Shown here piece by piece: positions 1-8,349 of a DNA stretch of 39,235 nt (positions within the stretch are counted from its first letter, which is position 1; each line of letters starts with the position of its first letter). The translations under genes were made by a program, and so were the position numbers. The notes beneath the pieces are model-generated. The model was given only the letters and a program-made list of their open reading frames with translations. It was not told the DNA's origin and made no database searches. Source of the stretch: an uncultured Actinomycetes bacterium (GTDB lineage: Bacteria > Actinomycetota > Actinomycetes > Nanopelagicales > Nanopelagicaceae); NCBI GenBank assembly GCA_903954055.1, contig CAJBMC010000156.1, positions 1 to 39,235 on the forward strand, given 5' to 3'.

Positions 1-1
1 A

Positions 2-1786
2 GATTGGCTGACTAACAATATTGATTGGGCGCTTGCGCGTAAGCGATATTGGGGCACTCCCCTTCCCATCTGGCGATGCGAGAACAAGCATGAAATCTGT
101 ATCTCATCGCTCAAAGAGTTAGGTGAGCTCACAGGTCAAGAGCTTTCAAACCTTGATCCACATCGCCCATTTGTTGATGACATTACCTTTGCATGTAATG
201 AGTGTTCAGAGACTATGACACGAATTCCTGAGGTAATCGATTGTTGGTATGACTCTGGCGCTATGCCATTTGCGCAGTGGGGCTATCCGCATAAGGAAGG
301 TTCAGTCGAGAAATTTAAGGCGGCCTACCCAGCAGACTTCATCTGCGAAGCAATCGACCAGACTCGCGGGTGGTTCTACACCTTGATGACTATTGGCACC
401 CTCGTCTTCGATCAGAGCTCTTACGAGAATGTTCTCTGCCTCGGACATATTCTTGATAAAGATGGGCGAAAAATGAGCAAGCATCTCGGCAATGTATTAG
501 AGCCGATGGCGCTGATGGATCAACATGGCGCCGATGCGGTCCGTTGGTACATGCTTGCCGCAGGATCACCATGGGCATCACGTCGAGTAGGCCACGAAGC
601 TATATCCGATGTAATCCGTAAGACTTTACTTACCTACTGGAACACAATTTCATTCCATGCTCTCTATGCGAATGCATCAGATTTCACGCTCGCAAAGAGC
701 CCTGCAGTCGAGCAGCGTTCAACGATGGATAAGTGGATTCTCAGCGAGCTCAACACTCTTATCGTTGAAGTTGATAAGGCTTATAGCGAATTCGATTCGC
801 AGACCGCCGGCAAAGTTCTCGCCACATTTATCGACGATCTCTCCAACTGGTATGTGCGACGTTCGCGTCGTCGCTTCTGGGATGGAGATGTTGCAGCTCT
901 AGCAACGCTGCACGAATGTCTAGAGAAGCTCACCCAACTCCTTGCGCCGATGATTCCTTTTATCTCTGAACAGGCCTGGCAAGAGTTAATTCGCGTTGCA
1001 AATCCGAGCGCCGCTACATCTGTACATATGACGGACTTTCCAATTGCAGATACAGCACTTATCAATGCCGATTTAAATAAGCAGGTTGCGATGACTCGTC
1101 GCGTAGTTGAGCTTGGACGCTCTGCACGTGCCGAATCAGGGGTGAAGATTCGTCAGCCACTACAGCGTGCGCTGATATCTGCATCCGGTTGGGCAACCCT
1201 GCCAGCTGAGATGAAGGAGCAAATCTCAGACGAACTCAATGTGCTTGATCTCGCCGATATTGCAGATGCCGATGGAGATTTGGTTGATGTATCAATCAAG
1301 GCAAACTTCAAATCTCTCGGTGCCAAGTACGGCAAGTCAGTCCAGGATGTTGCGAAGTTGATTGCAGCAGCTGATGCAGTTGGGCTAGTCAAAGCCCTTC
1401 GCACAAATAGCACGACAACTATTGGTGAGTATGAGATTGCACTTGAGGACCTTGTCATTACTGAGGTACCGAAGAGTGGCTGGATGGTGGCAAGCCATGA
1501 CGGCGAGAGCGTTGCATTAGACCTTGAACTATCTCCGGAATTAATAGCCTCTGGAAATATCCGTGAGGTTATCCGCGCGATTCAGGAACGTCGCAAGAGC
1601 GATGGCTTTGAAATCTCAGATCGCATCTCAATCAAATGGAATTCTCTCGATGAGCATTCACAGACCATTGAAGATGGGATTTCACATATCTCTGCAGAGG
1701 TTCTTGCTACATCGATGGTGCGAGACACGACTCTGACGGTAAGTGAAGTAGAGCTTGGCTTAACCTTTACTATTGAAAAGGCTTAA
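2..1786 (+). CDS. ileS: Isoleucyl-tRNA synthetase, C-terminal part (5' end outside window)
   Basis: Class I aminoacyl-tRNA synthetase that charges tRNA-Ile in the cytoplasm. The reading frame is open from base 2, so the gene starts upstream of the window and about 594 codons are visible. The first codons already encode conserved IleRS core sequence (NIDWALARKRYWGTPLPIW), followed by a CxxC pair around bases 194-207, the CWYDSGAMPFAQ motif and the KMSKS-loop variant KMSKHLGN near base 474. The anticodon-binding helical domain follows (DKWILSELN, NWYVRRSRRRFW). The TAA stop at 1784-1786 shares bases with the stop of the convergent yggT gene, leaving no room for an intergenic terminator. Identity is secure; only the N-terminal catalytic and editing regions are not seen. 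Confidence 0.97.
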   Translation, partial: DWLTNNIDWALARKRYWGTPLPIWRCENKHEICISSLKELGELTGQELSNLDPHRPFVDDITFACNECSETMTRIPEVIDCWYDSGAMPFAQWGYPHKEGSVEKFKAAYPADFICEAIDQTRGWFYTLMTIGTLVFDQSSYENVLCLGHILDKDGRKMSKHLGNVLEPMALMDQHGADAVRWYMLAAGSPWASRRVGHEAISDVIRKTLLTYWNTISFHALYANASDFTLAKSPAVEQRSTMDKWILSELNTLIVEVDKAYSEFDSQTAGKVLATFIDDLSNWYVRRSRRRFWDGDVAALATLHECLEKLTQLLAPMIPFISEQAWQELIRVANPSAATSVHMTDFPIADTALINADLNKQVAMTRRVVELGRSARAESGVKIRQPLQRALISASGWATLPAEMKEQISDELNVLDLADIADADGDLVDVSIKANFKSLGAKYGKSVQDVAKLIAAADAVGLVKALRTNSTTTIGEYEIALEDLVITEVPKSGWMVASHDGESVALDLELSPELIASGNIREVIRAIQERRKSDGFEISDRISIKWNSLDEHSQTIEDGISHISAEVLATSMVRDTTLTVSEVELGLTFTIEKA

Positions 1787-2067
1787 AGGAAAGCAACAAC
1801 AAGCGAACGAAGTACTCCCACAGCTAGCAACAGCACTATGAATGAGAGATCTAGCGCAACGCCACCAAGGCGAAGTGGTGGCACAAATCGTCGAACGAAC
1901 GCCATCGGCTTTTCGGTGATTGCATAGATGACTTCAAAGATTCCCATCACAAATGTGTTTGGGCGCCACGAGCGCGCAAACATGCGAATGTAATCAACGA
2001 TGATGCGGAGAAAGAGCGCAATCTTAAAGAGACCTAAGAGTTGCAGAAGTATGTTACGTAAGAACAT
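1783..2067 (-). CDS. YggT family membrane protein
   Basis: A 94-residue protein of the YggT family, with two hydrophobic segments (about residues 4-25 and 70-92) around a short polar stretch. YggT proteins are small inner-membrane proteins commonly encoded next to sepF/yggS in dcw clusters; a role in division or osmotic tolerance has been suggested but the biochemical activity is unknown. It is the last gene of the leftward dcw operon, 8 bases after sepF, with no clear Shine-Dalgarno sequence, so translation probably depends on coupling to sepF. Its TAA stop overlaps the ileS stop through the palindrome TTAA at 1783-1786. In many actinobacteria divIVA follows this gene; here it does not. Confidence 0.85.
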   Translation of the reverse strand: MFLRNILLQLLGLFKIALFLRIIVDYIRMFARSWRPNTFVMGIFEVIYAITEKPMAFVRRFVPPLRLGGVALDLSFIVLLLAVGVLRSLVVAFL

Positions 2068-2075
2068 AAAATAAA

Positions 2076-2546
2076 TCAGCTCTGGTTATAGAAAGTTGCT
2101 TGCGCAGCGGTGCGATCTTCGTTGCTGACATTGACGTTCGCTGGAGAGAGTAAGAAGACCTTCAGGCTGATGCGCTCGATGCGACCATGGAGACCAAAGA
2201 CCAAACCTGATGCAAAATCAACGAGTCGCTTGCGCTCTGACTCTTCCATATCATCGAGATTGATGATCACTGGATTGCCTTCGCGGTAATACTCTCCAAC
2301 TTTGCGAGCTTCAGAGTAAGAACGTGGCTGCAAGGTAACGATGTTGTAAGAGGCGCCCTCTTCGATAAATGGATTCTCGGCAACAACTGGCTCTGATCGA
2401 CCAACAACAGTCACACCTGTGCGATCTGGTGTGCGAGGAGTAATTGCTCGTGGCTCTGCCTTCTTAATTGGCGCTTCGGCAACTTCATACTCTTCATCGG
2501 TATCGACTAGGCCAAGAAAGCCCATCATCTTATTAAGTGCTGACAT
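2076..2546 (-). CDS. sepF: Cell division protein SepF
   Basis: SepF anchors FtsZ to the membrane and bundles its filaments; in actinobacteria, which lack FtsA, it is the main FtsZ membrane tether. The 156-residue product starts with a short amphipathic segment (MSALNKMMGFLGL) typical of the membrane-binding N-terminus, then an acidic and Pro/Thr-rich linker. The SepF core follows from about residue 75 (ITLQPRS-like IVTLQPRSYSEA, then VIINLDDM, LVDFASGLVFGLHG). The frame is open 33 bases further upstream, but starting there would overlap yggS and add an uncharacteristic N-terminus, so ATG at 2546 is chosen. The FtsZ tail it would bind (DVPDFMK) is conserved in the ftsZ gene three genes upstream. 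Confidence 0.94.
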   Translation of the reverse strand: MSALNKMMGFLGLVDTDEEYEVAEAPIKKAEPRAITPRTPDRTGVTVVGRSEPVVAENPFIEEGASYNIVTLQPRSYSEARKVGEYYREGNPVIINLDDMEESERKRLVDFASGLVFGLHGRIERISLKVFLLSPANVNVSNEDRTAAQATFYNQS

Positions 2547-2559
2547 GGGATAAAGGTTA

Positions 2560-3216
2560 CTAGTGGTACTGGCGCGCACCGAGGATTTTGCTCCCTACCC
2601 GAATATGTGTCGCACCATGATTGAGGGCAATCATGTAATCACCACTCATTCCAGCAGAGAGATATGGTGAACCTGGGAACTCTGCGATAAATCGTTGATG
2701 TACCTTGGAAATCGCGGCAAAAGCTGAGGCCACATCCATGGAAACTGGGGGGACGGACATAATTCCTAGTAGCGAAATTGTCGGCATCATTGAGACCGCC
2801 TCGGCTAACTCAAAGAGCTCTGACTCTCTGACTCCTCCGCGTTCTGGATCACCATCGAGTGAAAGCTGCAGAAAGACTTCGATCGGTTTGCTGACTTCGG
2901 CCCGCGCGATTTTCTCTGCGTGAGCCAATGTATCGAGCGAGTGGATGCAATCGGCCCAGCCCACAATATCTTTAATTTTCTTACTCTGAATCTCGCCTTG
3001 ATAATGCCATCTCGCATTGACTGATGCGGATTTAGCTAGACCTTCATCACTCCGATTCTCGCCGAAGTTCTCTGCACCTAAAGAGCGAAGAATCTCAACA
3101 TCACTGACTGGATATGTCTTCGTCACAACAATCAAAGTTGGGTTAAAAGGCGAGACCTCTGCCTCAACCGAACGGAGGTTCAATTCAAGTTCATCGCGAC
3201 GGGTACTCATAGCCAT
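2560..3216 (-). CDS. yggS: YggS/YlmE-type PLP-binding protein (PLP homeostasis)
   Basis: Single-domain, alanine-racemase-fold protein that binds pyridoxal 5'-phosphate and buffers PLP and amino-acid pools; no enzymatic activity is established for the family. Visible family features are the PLP lysine in VVTKTYP (about residue 33), FGENRSDE, WHYQGEIQSKK, and the C-terminal LSAGMSGDYMIALNHG and IRVGSKILGAR blocks. The length of 218 residues is normal. The ATG at 3216 has a good AGGTGGG ribosome-binding site 6-7 bases upstream, lying inside the end of pgeF, and the gene overlaps pgeF by 10 bases, so the two are translationally linked. It sits between ftsZ/pgeF and sepF as in Mycobacterium and Streptomyces. 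Confidence 0.93.
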   Translation of the reverse strand: MAMSTRRDELELNLRSVEAEVSPFNPTLIVVTKTYPVSDVEILRSLGAENFGENRSDEGLAKSASVNARWHYQGEIQSKKIKDIVGWADCIHSLDTLAHAEKIARAEVSKPIEVFLQLSLDGDPERGGVRESELFELAEAVSMMPTISLLGIMSVPPVSMDVASAFAAISKVHQRFIAEFPGSPYLSAGMSGDYMIALNHGATHIRVGSKILGARQYH

Positions 3217-3869
3217 ACCAATCCCACCTGTCGCCCAGTAACTCCATCTCGTCGATATGAAAAATAATCGTGATTCTCTACCGTGCAGTGAGATTCATCT
3301 TCAATGGTGATGCCCTCATCGCGCAGGACTGACTGCAACGCTGCCGGAAGATTAAGAGCATAGGTGCCGGATGGAGTGCGAGATTCCGAAGCGGGGTGGA
3401 GAGCGACGACTTCGTTAAAGATCTCTTCCGAGACTTCATAACAATCTCCGCAGATCGCAGGACCTACAACTGCCTTAATTGTGGTTGCTCCCATATCGCG
3501 CATCACCGAAATAGTCTTTCGGGTAATTTCGTTGACCAACCCTCTTCGACCTACATGCACCGCAGCGACTGATTCGGCAGATATCAGCAAGAGTGGGATG
3601 CAATCTGCCACCATGACTGCAACTGTGATTCCAGGAATTCCAGTTACGAGCGCATCGGCGGTTGGGATCTCGTCGGTAATCTCTTCAATCAATGCAATTC
3701 GATCGCCATGGACTTGATTCATAAATTGAATCGCACCAAATTCACTTTCGAGAATTGCTCGATTGTCGAGTACATCGCTGAGCTCATCCCCCACGTGAGT
3801 TCCGAGGTTGAGAGATGCAAACGCACCGTGGCTTACGCCTCCGGTGCGTTTGGTGAAACGAGTTGGCAT
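3207..3869 (-). CDS. pgeF: PgeF/YfiH family protein (peptidoglycan editing factor, laccase domain)
   Basis: Member of the YfiH/DUF152 family, once called polyphenol oxidases. The E. coli member removes L-Ser-containing muropeptide precursors, correcting MurC errors, and family members can also act on purine nucleosides. The zinc-site motifs are present: QVHGD (about residues 53-57), VADCIPLLL (about 92-100) and AAVHVGRRG (about 107-115), plus GPAICGDCYEV. The third motif differs slightly from the usual HAGWRG. The length of 220 residues is somewhat short because the N-terminus is trimmed (begins [15 protein letters not shown]). The ATG overlaps the ftsZ stop by one base (TAATG), so translation is coupled. 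Position beside murC/ftsZ fits peptidoglycan proofreading. Confidence 0.92.
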   Translation of the reverse strand: MPTRFTKRTGGVSHGAFASLNLGTHVGDELSDVLDNRAILESEFGAIQFMNQVHGDRIALIEEITDEIPTADALVTGIPGITVAVMVADCIPLLLISAESVAAVHVGRRGLVNEITRKTISVMRDMGATTIKAVVGPAICGDCYEVSEEIFNEVVALHPASESRTPSGTYALNLPAALQSVLRDEGITIEDESHCTVENHDYFSYRRDGVTGRQVGLVWL

Positions 3870-4999
3870 TACTTCATGAAGTCTGGAACGTCGATCTCAT
3901 CCTCAGAGACGAGTTCTTCAAAGGTGATCTTCTTCTTTGGAGATGATGAATCGAGATCAAGGGCCACTGACAAAGGGTCATTGGCTGGAATTGGATCTGC
4001 CACTCCGGAGAGCGTCGCAGCGTTAATCGAAGGCATCTCAACCTTCTTCGGCTCTCCCCCAGCAAAACCAGCTGCGATAACGGTGATGCGAACTTCATCA
4101 CCTAACGCATCATCGATAGTGGTACCGAAGATGATGCGAGCATCTGGATGTGCTGCTGCCTGTACGAGTTCGCACGCTTCATTTATTTCAAAGAGACCAA
4201 GGTCAGATCCACCAGCAACTGAAAGGAGTACGCCCATCGCACCATCGATAGATGCTTCCAATAGCGGGCTTGAGATTGCTAGCTCTGCCGCACGTGATGC
4301 ACGATTTTCGCCGCGCGCTGAACCGATTCCCATAAGAGCAGAACCTGCATCAGTCATAACTGTCTTCACATCAGCAAAGTCGAGATTGATCAAACCAGGC
4401 TGGGTAATAATTTCAGTGATTCCCTGCACGCCAGAGAGGAGAACCTGGTCTGCACTCTTAAATGCATCCATCGCCGTGATGTTGCGATCAGAGATTGCAA
4501 GGAGGCGATCATTAGGAATCACAATCAAAGTATCAACATGTTCGCGGAGCGCTTCGATTCCTTCATCTGCTTGACGTGTGCGAATTTTTCCTTCAAATGA
4601 GAATGGGCGGGTAACTACACCGATAGTAAGTGCACCGAGATCGCGTGCAATCTTTGCAACGATAGGAGCGCCACCTGTACCTGTGCCACCACCTTCGCCC
4701 GCGGTTACGAAGACCATATCTGCACCGCGAATAATTTCTTCAATTTCTTCAGTGTGATCTATTGCCGCTTGACGACCTTTTTCCGGAGCAGCACCTGCAC
4801 CGAGACCCTTTGTAGATGCACGACCAATATCAAGCTTTACATCTGCATCACTCATCAAGAGGTGTTGTGCATCAGTATTGATTGCAATGAACTCAACGCC
4901 TTTGAGTCCAACTTCAATCATGCGATTGATCGCATTAACTCCGCCACCGCCGATGCCGACGACTTTAATTACGGCGAGATAATTCTGTGGTGCAGCCAC
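3869..4999 (-). CDS. ftsZ: Cell division GTPase FtsZ
   Basis: Tubulin-like GTPase that forms the cytokinetic Z-ring. The 376-residue protein shows the GTP-binding start [15 protein letters not shown], the tubulin signature [10 protein letters not shown] (about residues 102-111), the T7-loop [11 protein letters not shown], and a C-terminal tail ending [10 protein letters not shown], the peptide recognised by SepF. Translation begins at GTG (4997-4999), supported by a full AAGGAGG Shine-Dalgarno at 5006-5012 with six bases spacing, the strongest in this operon. It is separated from ftsQ by 177 bases, the largest gap inside the run from rsmH to yggT, so it probably also has its own promoter. The linker between core and tail is short (about 50 residues). 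Confidence 0.98.
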   Translation of the reverse strand: MAAPQNYLAVIKVVGIGGGGVNAINRMIEVGLKGVEFIAINTDAQHLLMSDADVKLDIGRASTKGLGAGAAPEKGRQAAIDHTEEIEEIIRGADMVFVTAGEGGGTGTGGAPIVAKIARDLGALTIGVVTRPFSFEGKIRTRQADEGIEALREHVDTLIVIPNDRLLAISDRNITAMDAFKSADQVLLSGVQGITEIITQPGLINLDFADVKTVMTDAGSALMGIGSARGENRASRAAELAISSPLLEASIDGAMGVLLSVAGGSDLGLFEINEACELVQAAAHPDARIIFGTTIDDALGDEVRITVIAAGFAGGEPKKVEMPSINAATLSGVADPIPANDPLSVALDLDSSSPKKKITFEELVSEDEIDVPDFMK

Positions 5000-5066
5000 C
5001 TGGAGCCTCCTTAAGAACTGTAAACCCTCTCTTGAGAGTCACATTTCTATTCACTTTGATGGTGGC

Positions 5067-5095
5067 AAGGTATGTGCATCTGAGCACTGAATCAA
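5067..5095 (-). promoter_or_regulatory. Candidate ftsZ promoter
   Basis: On the minus strand, TTGATT (5090-5095) is followed after exactly 17 bases by TACCTT (5067-5072). This is a reasonable sigma-A-type -35/-10 pair inside the ftsQ-ftsZ gap, about 70 bases before the ftsZ GTG. A second possible -10, TATAGT at 5124-5129, lacks a good -35. A short CTCTC/GAGAG inverted repeat (5027-5038) lies in the predicted leader. The assignment rests on pattern only. Confidence 0.35.
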
Positions 5096-5146
5096 AAACC
5101 AACACGAAGAAATACCTCTACCTACTATAGAGAGTTTTTCCGGCGG

Positions 5147-5185
5147 TCTTATTTCACAAGTCTTATTTCACAAGTCTTATTTCAC
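5147..5185. repeat. 14-bp tandem repeat across the ftsQ stop codon
   Basis: The 14-mer TCTTATTTCACAAG occurs at 5147-5160 and 5161-5174, and its first 11 bases again at 5175-5185. The last partial copy contains the final codons and stop of ftsQ (GTG AAA TAA on the minus strand), so the ftsQ terminus has been duplicated downstream, producing three GTGAAATAA copies in a row. It looks like replication slippage, and the number of copies may vary between strains. Confidence 0.85.
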
Positions 5186-5839
5186 GATAGGTGCATGTGG
5201 CGCGGATAAATCGATGCTGCTTATATTTTTATTTTCAGGAAGTGCCAGAAGAGCCCGATAAACACTGACTTTAAGTTCTATCTGCGATACCGCACCCCAC
5301 GTTACTTTCACTTTTCGCCCGGTCACTAGCTGCCATGAGGAGATTGAAGATTCATTTGTGGCGGAGATTGAAATCAGTGAGTCCCTTAAATCGGTCGGGA
5401 GCGCCGTGAAGAGGGAGATTGCCTGCAGGCCAAGGGCTGGCGATGCTGCGCTCACTGTGGGCAATCCACTCGGCGTATTTCCAGGGAGGTCGAAGAGGGT
5501 GCCAGTTGAATCGATCGCCTTACCTTCGTAGAGGCCAAGTGGAATTCGTGGCGCCATTGCAATAACTACTGTGCCGCGAATCCAATTTCGTTTGACCGAG
5601 ACGGACTTTACCCAGGAGAGTTCGCTGAGGTTCTTCTCTATTGATCGTGGCTCGATACGCGCTAGCTTCTCTCCGATGGTGATGTGAGTCTTGGTGATAA
5701 TACTGGCGGCGGAAACTTCTGCAGGTTGGCCATTGACCTCAATATTCTTCACTGAAAATACAGAAGACCAGGCGATGAGATAGGTAAGGCCTGCGAAGAG
5801 AATTATCGAAAGTGCTATCGCGCGCGTACGTTTATTCAC
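5177..5839 (-). CDS. ftsQ: Cell division protein FtsQ (POTRA domain)
   Basis: Bitopic division protein bridging early and late divisome components. The 220-residue product has a short basic N-terminus (MNKRTR), one membrane helix (about residues 7-26), then a POTRA domain beginning VFSVKNIEVNG and containing NLSELSWVKSVSVKRNW, followed by the beta domain with APRIPLGLYEG. It is shorter than many actinobacterial FtsQ proteins because the cytoplasmic N-terminus is minimal. The GTG start at 5837-5839 lies six bases after the murC stop with no clear ribosome-binding site, so coupling is likely. Its stop lies in a 14-bp tandem repeat. Confidence 0.93.
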   Translation of the reverse strand: MNKRTRAIALSIILFAGLTYLIAWSSVFSVKNIEVNGQPAEVSAASIITKTHITIGEKLARIEPRSIEKNLSELSWVKSVSVKRNWIRGTVVIAMAPRIPLGLYEGKAIDSTGTLFDLPGNTPSGLPTVSAASPALGLQAISLFTALPTDLRDSLISISATNESSISSWQLVTGRKVKVTWGAVSQIELKVSVYRALLALPENKNISSIDLSAPHAPIVK

Positions 5840-5845
5840 GCTTCA

Positions 5846-7249
5846 TTATCCAAAGCGCTTTGCTAGACCATCGGCGATGATTGGCGCTAAAGAATTAACA
5901 TCTCCCGCACCCAGTGTGAGAATGACATCGCCCGGTTGAGCAATTTCAACAATATGTTCAGCTGCCTCGGCAAAATTAGGTATAAATCTTCCATGCTTCA
6001 TCTTCTCGGCAATTAATTGGGCACTCACACCTGCAATGGGTTTCTCGCTCGCCGCGTAAATTTCCAGGAGCGTCACATCATCTGCGACATCGAGTGAAGT
6101 TGCGAATTGGTCTAGGAATGCTTGGGTGCGCGAATAGCGATGAGGTTGGAAGATCACCAAGACTCGACCGGTATCGGCATATCGTTTTGCGGCATCGAGG
6201 GTCACCGAAATCTCCGTTGGGTGATGGCCATAATCATCGATGATTCGAATGCCATTAATAGTCGCTTTCAATTCGAAACGGCGGCCGGCCCCTCGGAATG
6301 AATGAAGGCCGCTCAAGAGCGATGTGGGATTGAGTCCAAATGTAAGACCGAGCGTGAGAGTTCCGGCAGCATTGAGGAGATTGTGATGGCCAGGAACCTG
6401 TAATTCAATGGTGCCAATTGTGCTCCCCTTCCAGATGGCTCGAGCACGAGAACCTTGGGCCATCAATTCAATCTGATCAATTTTAAGATCAGAGTCTGCG
6501 CGTGTTCCGTAGGAATAAGTAGTGCAGTGAGTTACTGCTTCGCCCAGTGCGCGCGAACCGGCATCATCATGGCAGTAGATCAAGAATCCATCACCTGGAA
6601 TCGTCTCTGCAAAATTGCGGAAGACATTAACTACATCTTCTGCGGTAGCGAAATAATCAACGTGGTCGTGCTCAACATTTGTCACAATCGCAGCTAGCGG
6701 GTGATACGCAACGAAAGAACCATCTGATTCATCTGCCTCAGCGATAAAGAACTCACCTGAACCGCGGTGCGCATTGGACCCGGATGCAGTCAAGGTGCCA
6801 CCAATTGCAAATGAAGGGTCGGTGCCACACGCTTGGAATGCGACCGTAGCCATTGATGATGTAGTGGTCTTTCCATGTGTTCCCGCGATTGCAATGCTCT
6901 TAAGCCCATGCATCAAAGTTGCTAGCGCGTTAGCCCGAGTCATGATCGGAATGGAGCGTTCGATTGCTCGCACCATCTCGGGATTACTCGGAGAAATTGC
7001 AGTTGAGTAAATGACGACATCGGCGTTCTCGACATGTTTGGCTTCATGGCTCTTATAGATGGTGGCGCCAAGTGCGCTGAGCGCGGTGAGGACCGATGAA
7101 TCTTTTGCATCTGAACCTGATACCGAGATTCCATCAGCGAGAGCAATGCGGGCTAGACCACTCATCCCTGAGCCACCGATACCGATGAAGTGAATCTTCT
7201 TTCCGAGAAACGACTCCCCCGGAATGGGTAGAGAGGTTGGGGTTGTCAT
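5846..7249 (-). CDS. murC: UDP-N-acetylmuramate--L-alanine ligase MurC
   Basis: Cytoplasmic ATP-dependent ligase adding the first amino acid (L-Ala) to UDP-MurNAc. The 467-residue protein has the N-terminal UDP-binding motif HFIGIGGSGMSGLARI, the Mur-ligase ATP loop GTHGKTTT (about residues 119-126), EADESDGSF and VTNVEHDHVD for the central domain, and IIDDYGHHPTEI and FQPHRYSRT in the C-terminal domain. The ATG overlaps the murG stop by four bases (ATGA). Order murG-murC-ftsQ-ftsZ without an intervening murB is usual in actinobacteria. Confidence 0.98.
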   Translation of the reverse strand: MTTPTSLPIPGESFLGKKIHFIGIGGSGMSGLARIALADGISVSGSDAKDSSVLTALSALGATIYKSHEAKHVENADVVIYSTAISPSNPEMVRAIERSIPIMTRANALATLMHGLKSIAIAGTHGKTTTSSMATVAFQACGTDPSFAIGGTLTASGSNAHRGSGEFFIAEADESDGSFVAYHPLAAIVTNVEHDHVDYFATAEDVVNVFRNFAETIPGDGFLIYCHDDAGSRALGEAVTHCTTYSYGTRADSDLKIDQIELMAQGSRARAIWKGSTIGTIELQVPGHHNLLNAAGTLTLGLTFGLNPTSLLSGLHSFRGAGRRFELKATINGIRIIDDYGHHPTEISVTLDAAKRYADTGRVLVIFQPHRYSRTQAFLDQFATSLDVADDVTLLEIYAASEKPIAGVSAQLIAEKMKHGRFIPNFAEAAEHIVEIAQPGDVILTLGAGDVNSLAPIIADGLAKRFG

Positions 7250-8334
7250 TGAACTCCAGATGCTTGCTTAATAATTGCAATAATCTTATCGACTGCATTC
7301 ACACCAGTTGTATCACCTGACTCGGAACGTCGCGCACTTTCGGCTAACAATCGTTCGATATTTGCGCAGAACCACTCGGAGGTGAAGTTCTTCTGCTCAA
7401 TTATCTCTGCCCGATCTGCGCGTACCAACGCTTGTGCATTGAGCGCCTGTTCACCATTGCCCACCGGCAACGGAATAAAGAGGTTAAATCGGGAGAGGGC
7501 TGCAGCCTCGGCGCAGGTAACGGCGCCACTTCTAGCGATTAATAAATCAGCGGCGAGATAAAGATCTGCCATCTCATCAATATACGAAAGCGCCTTGTAG
7601 GAATCTGATGATTCAGGGAGCGGATTATTTCTTCCGACACCATGAATTACTGAGATGTCGTGAGATTCCAAATATTGCCTCGATGACTCGATGATCTGAT
7701 TAATTGCCTGCGAACCCTGCGAACCGCCAAAGATAAATATCAATGGGTTGCTCGCTTTGACGAGATAACGGGCAGCAACTTTTGCCTTCGCCTTTGTACG
7801 AGCTGATTTCCAATTTGATTCTGCCGCTTCAATTGCCTGCAATACGTCGCGTCGTAGCGGCAGACCAGTGAGCTCTGCCTTTGCCAGTGCACCACTTTCT
7901 ACCGGGTAACTGATGGCAGCAAATGGTGTGAGTCGAGCACCCATGCGATTGGCCCACCCTGGGCGTGCATTCTGTTCATGGATTACAAATGGAATGCGCT
8001 TTAGCTTTGCTGCGATATAGAGCGGCCCAGAAACATAGCCACCAAATCCAATGGCGCAATCAACGCCATCTAGATATTTCATCGTAGTAGTGATCGCAGC
8101 AATCAGCTGAAATGGGACTTTTAAGAGTGAAGGCGAGAGTGAGCGCGAAATTGCAACTTTTGGAATATTGCGCAGAGTAAATCCTGCTGCCGGCACCAAA
8201 GTTTGTTCTAGTCCGGTCTGGGTCCCGATAAAAATAAGTTCGTCGAGAGGTCGCTCTAAATTCCATCCACGAGCCACGGCAAGTGCAGGCTCAATATGTC
8301 CCGCAGTACCGCCACCAGCGAAGAGAAGTTTCAT
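7246..8334 (-). CDS. murG: UDP-GlcNAc:lipid I N-acetylglucosaminyltransferase MurG
   Basis: GT28 glycosyltransferase converting lipid I to lipid II at the inner face of the membrane. The 362-residue sequence shows FAGGGTAGHIEPALAVA at the N-terminus, GFGGYVSGP, VIHEQNARPGWANR, and the donor-site loop FGGSQGSQAIN (about residues 188-198), then ARSGAVTCAEAAAL for UDP-GlcNAc binding. A good GGGGAGG Shine-Dalgarno precedes the ATG, 15 bases after the ftsW stop. Product feeds FtsW/FtsI encoded in the same operon. Confidence 0.98.
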   Translation of the reverse strand: MKLLFAGGGTAGHIEPALAVARGWNLERPLDELIFIGTQTGLEQTLVPAAGFTLRNIPKVAISRSLSPSLLKVPFQLIAAITTTMKYLDGVDCAIGFGGYVSGPLYIAAKLKRIPFVIHEQNARPGWANRMGARLTPFAAISYPVESGALAKAELTGLPLRRDVLQAIEAAESNWKSARTKAKAKVAARYLVKASNPLIFIFGGSQGSQAINQIIESSRQYLESHDISVIHGVGRNNPLPESSDSYKALSYIDEMADLYLAADLLIARSGAVTCAEAAALSRFNLFIPLPVGNGEQALNAQALVRADRAEIIEQKNFTSEWFCANIERLLAESARRSESGDTTGVNAVDKIIAIIKQASGVQ

Positions 8335-8349
8335 CGAACCAACCTCCCC

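Noticed and set aside
3708-4574. 288-codon open frame opposite ftsZ
   Set aside because: It is antisense to conserved ftsZ and pgeF sequence, has a low-complexity Ser/Ile/Ala composition and no recognisable domain; it is a shadow frame.
5122-5130. TATAGT as the ftsZ -10 element
   Set aside because: No acceptable -35 lies 16-18 bases upstream; the TTGATT/TACCTT pair nearer ftsZ is better, though neither is proven.
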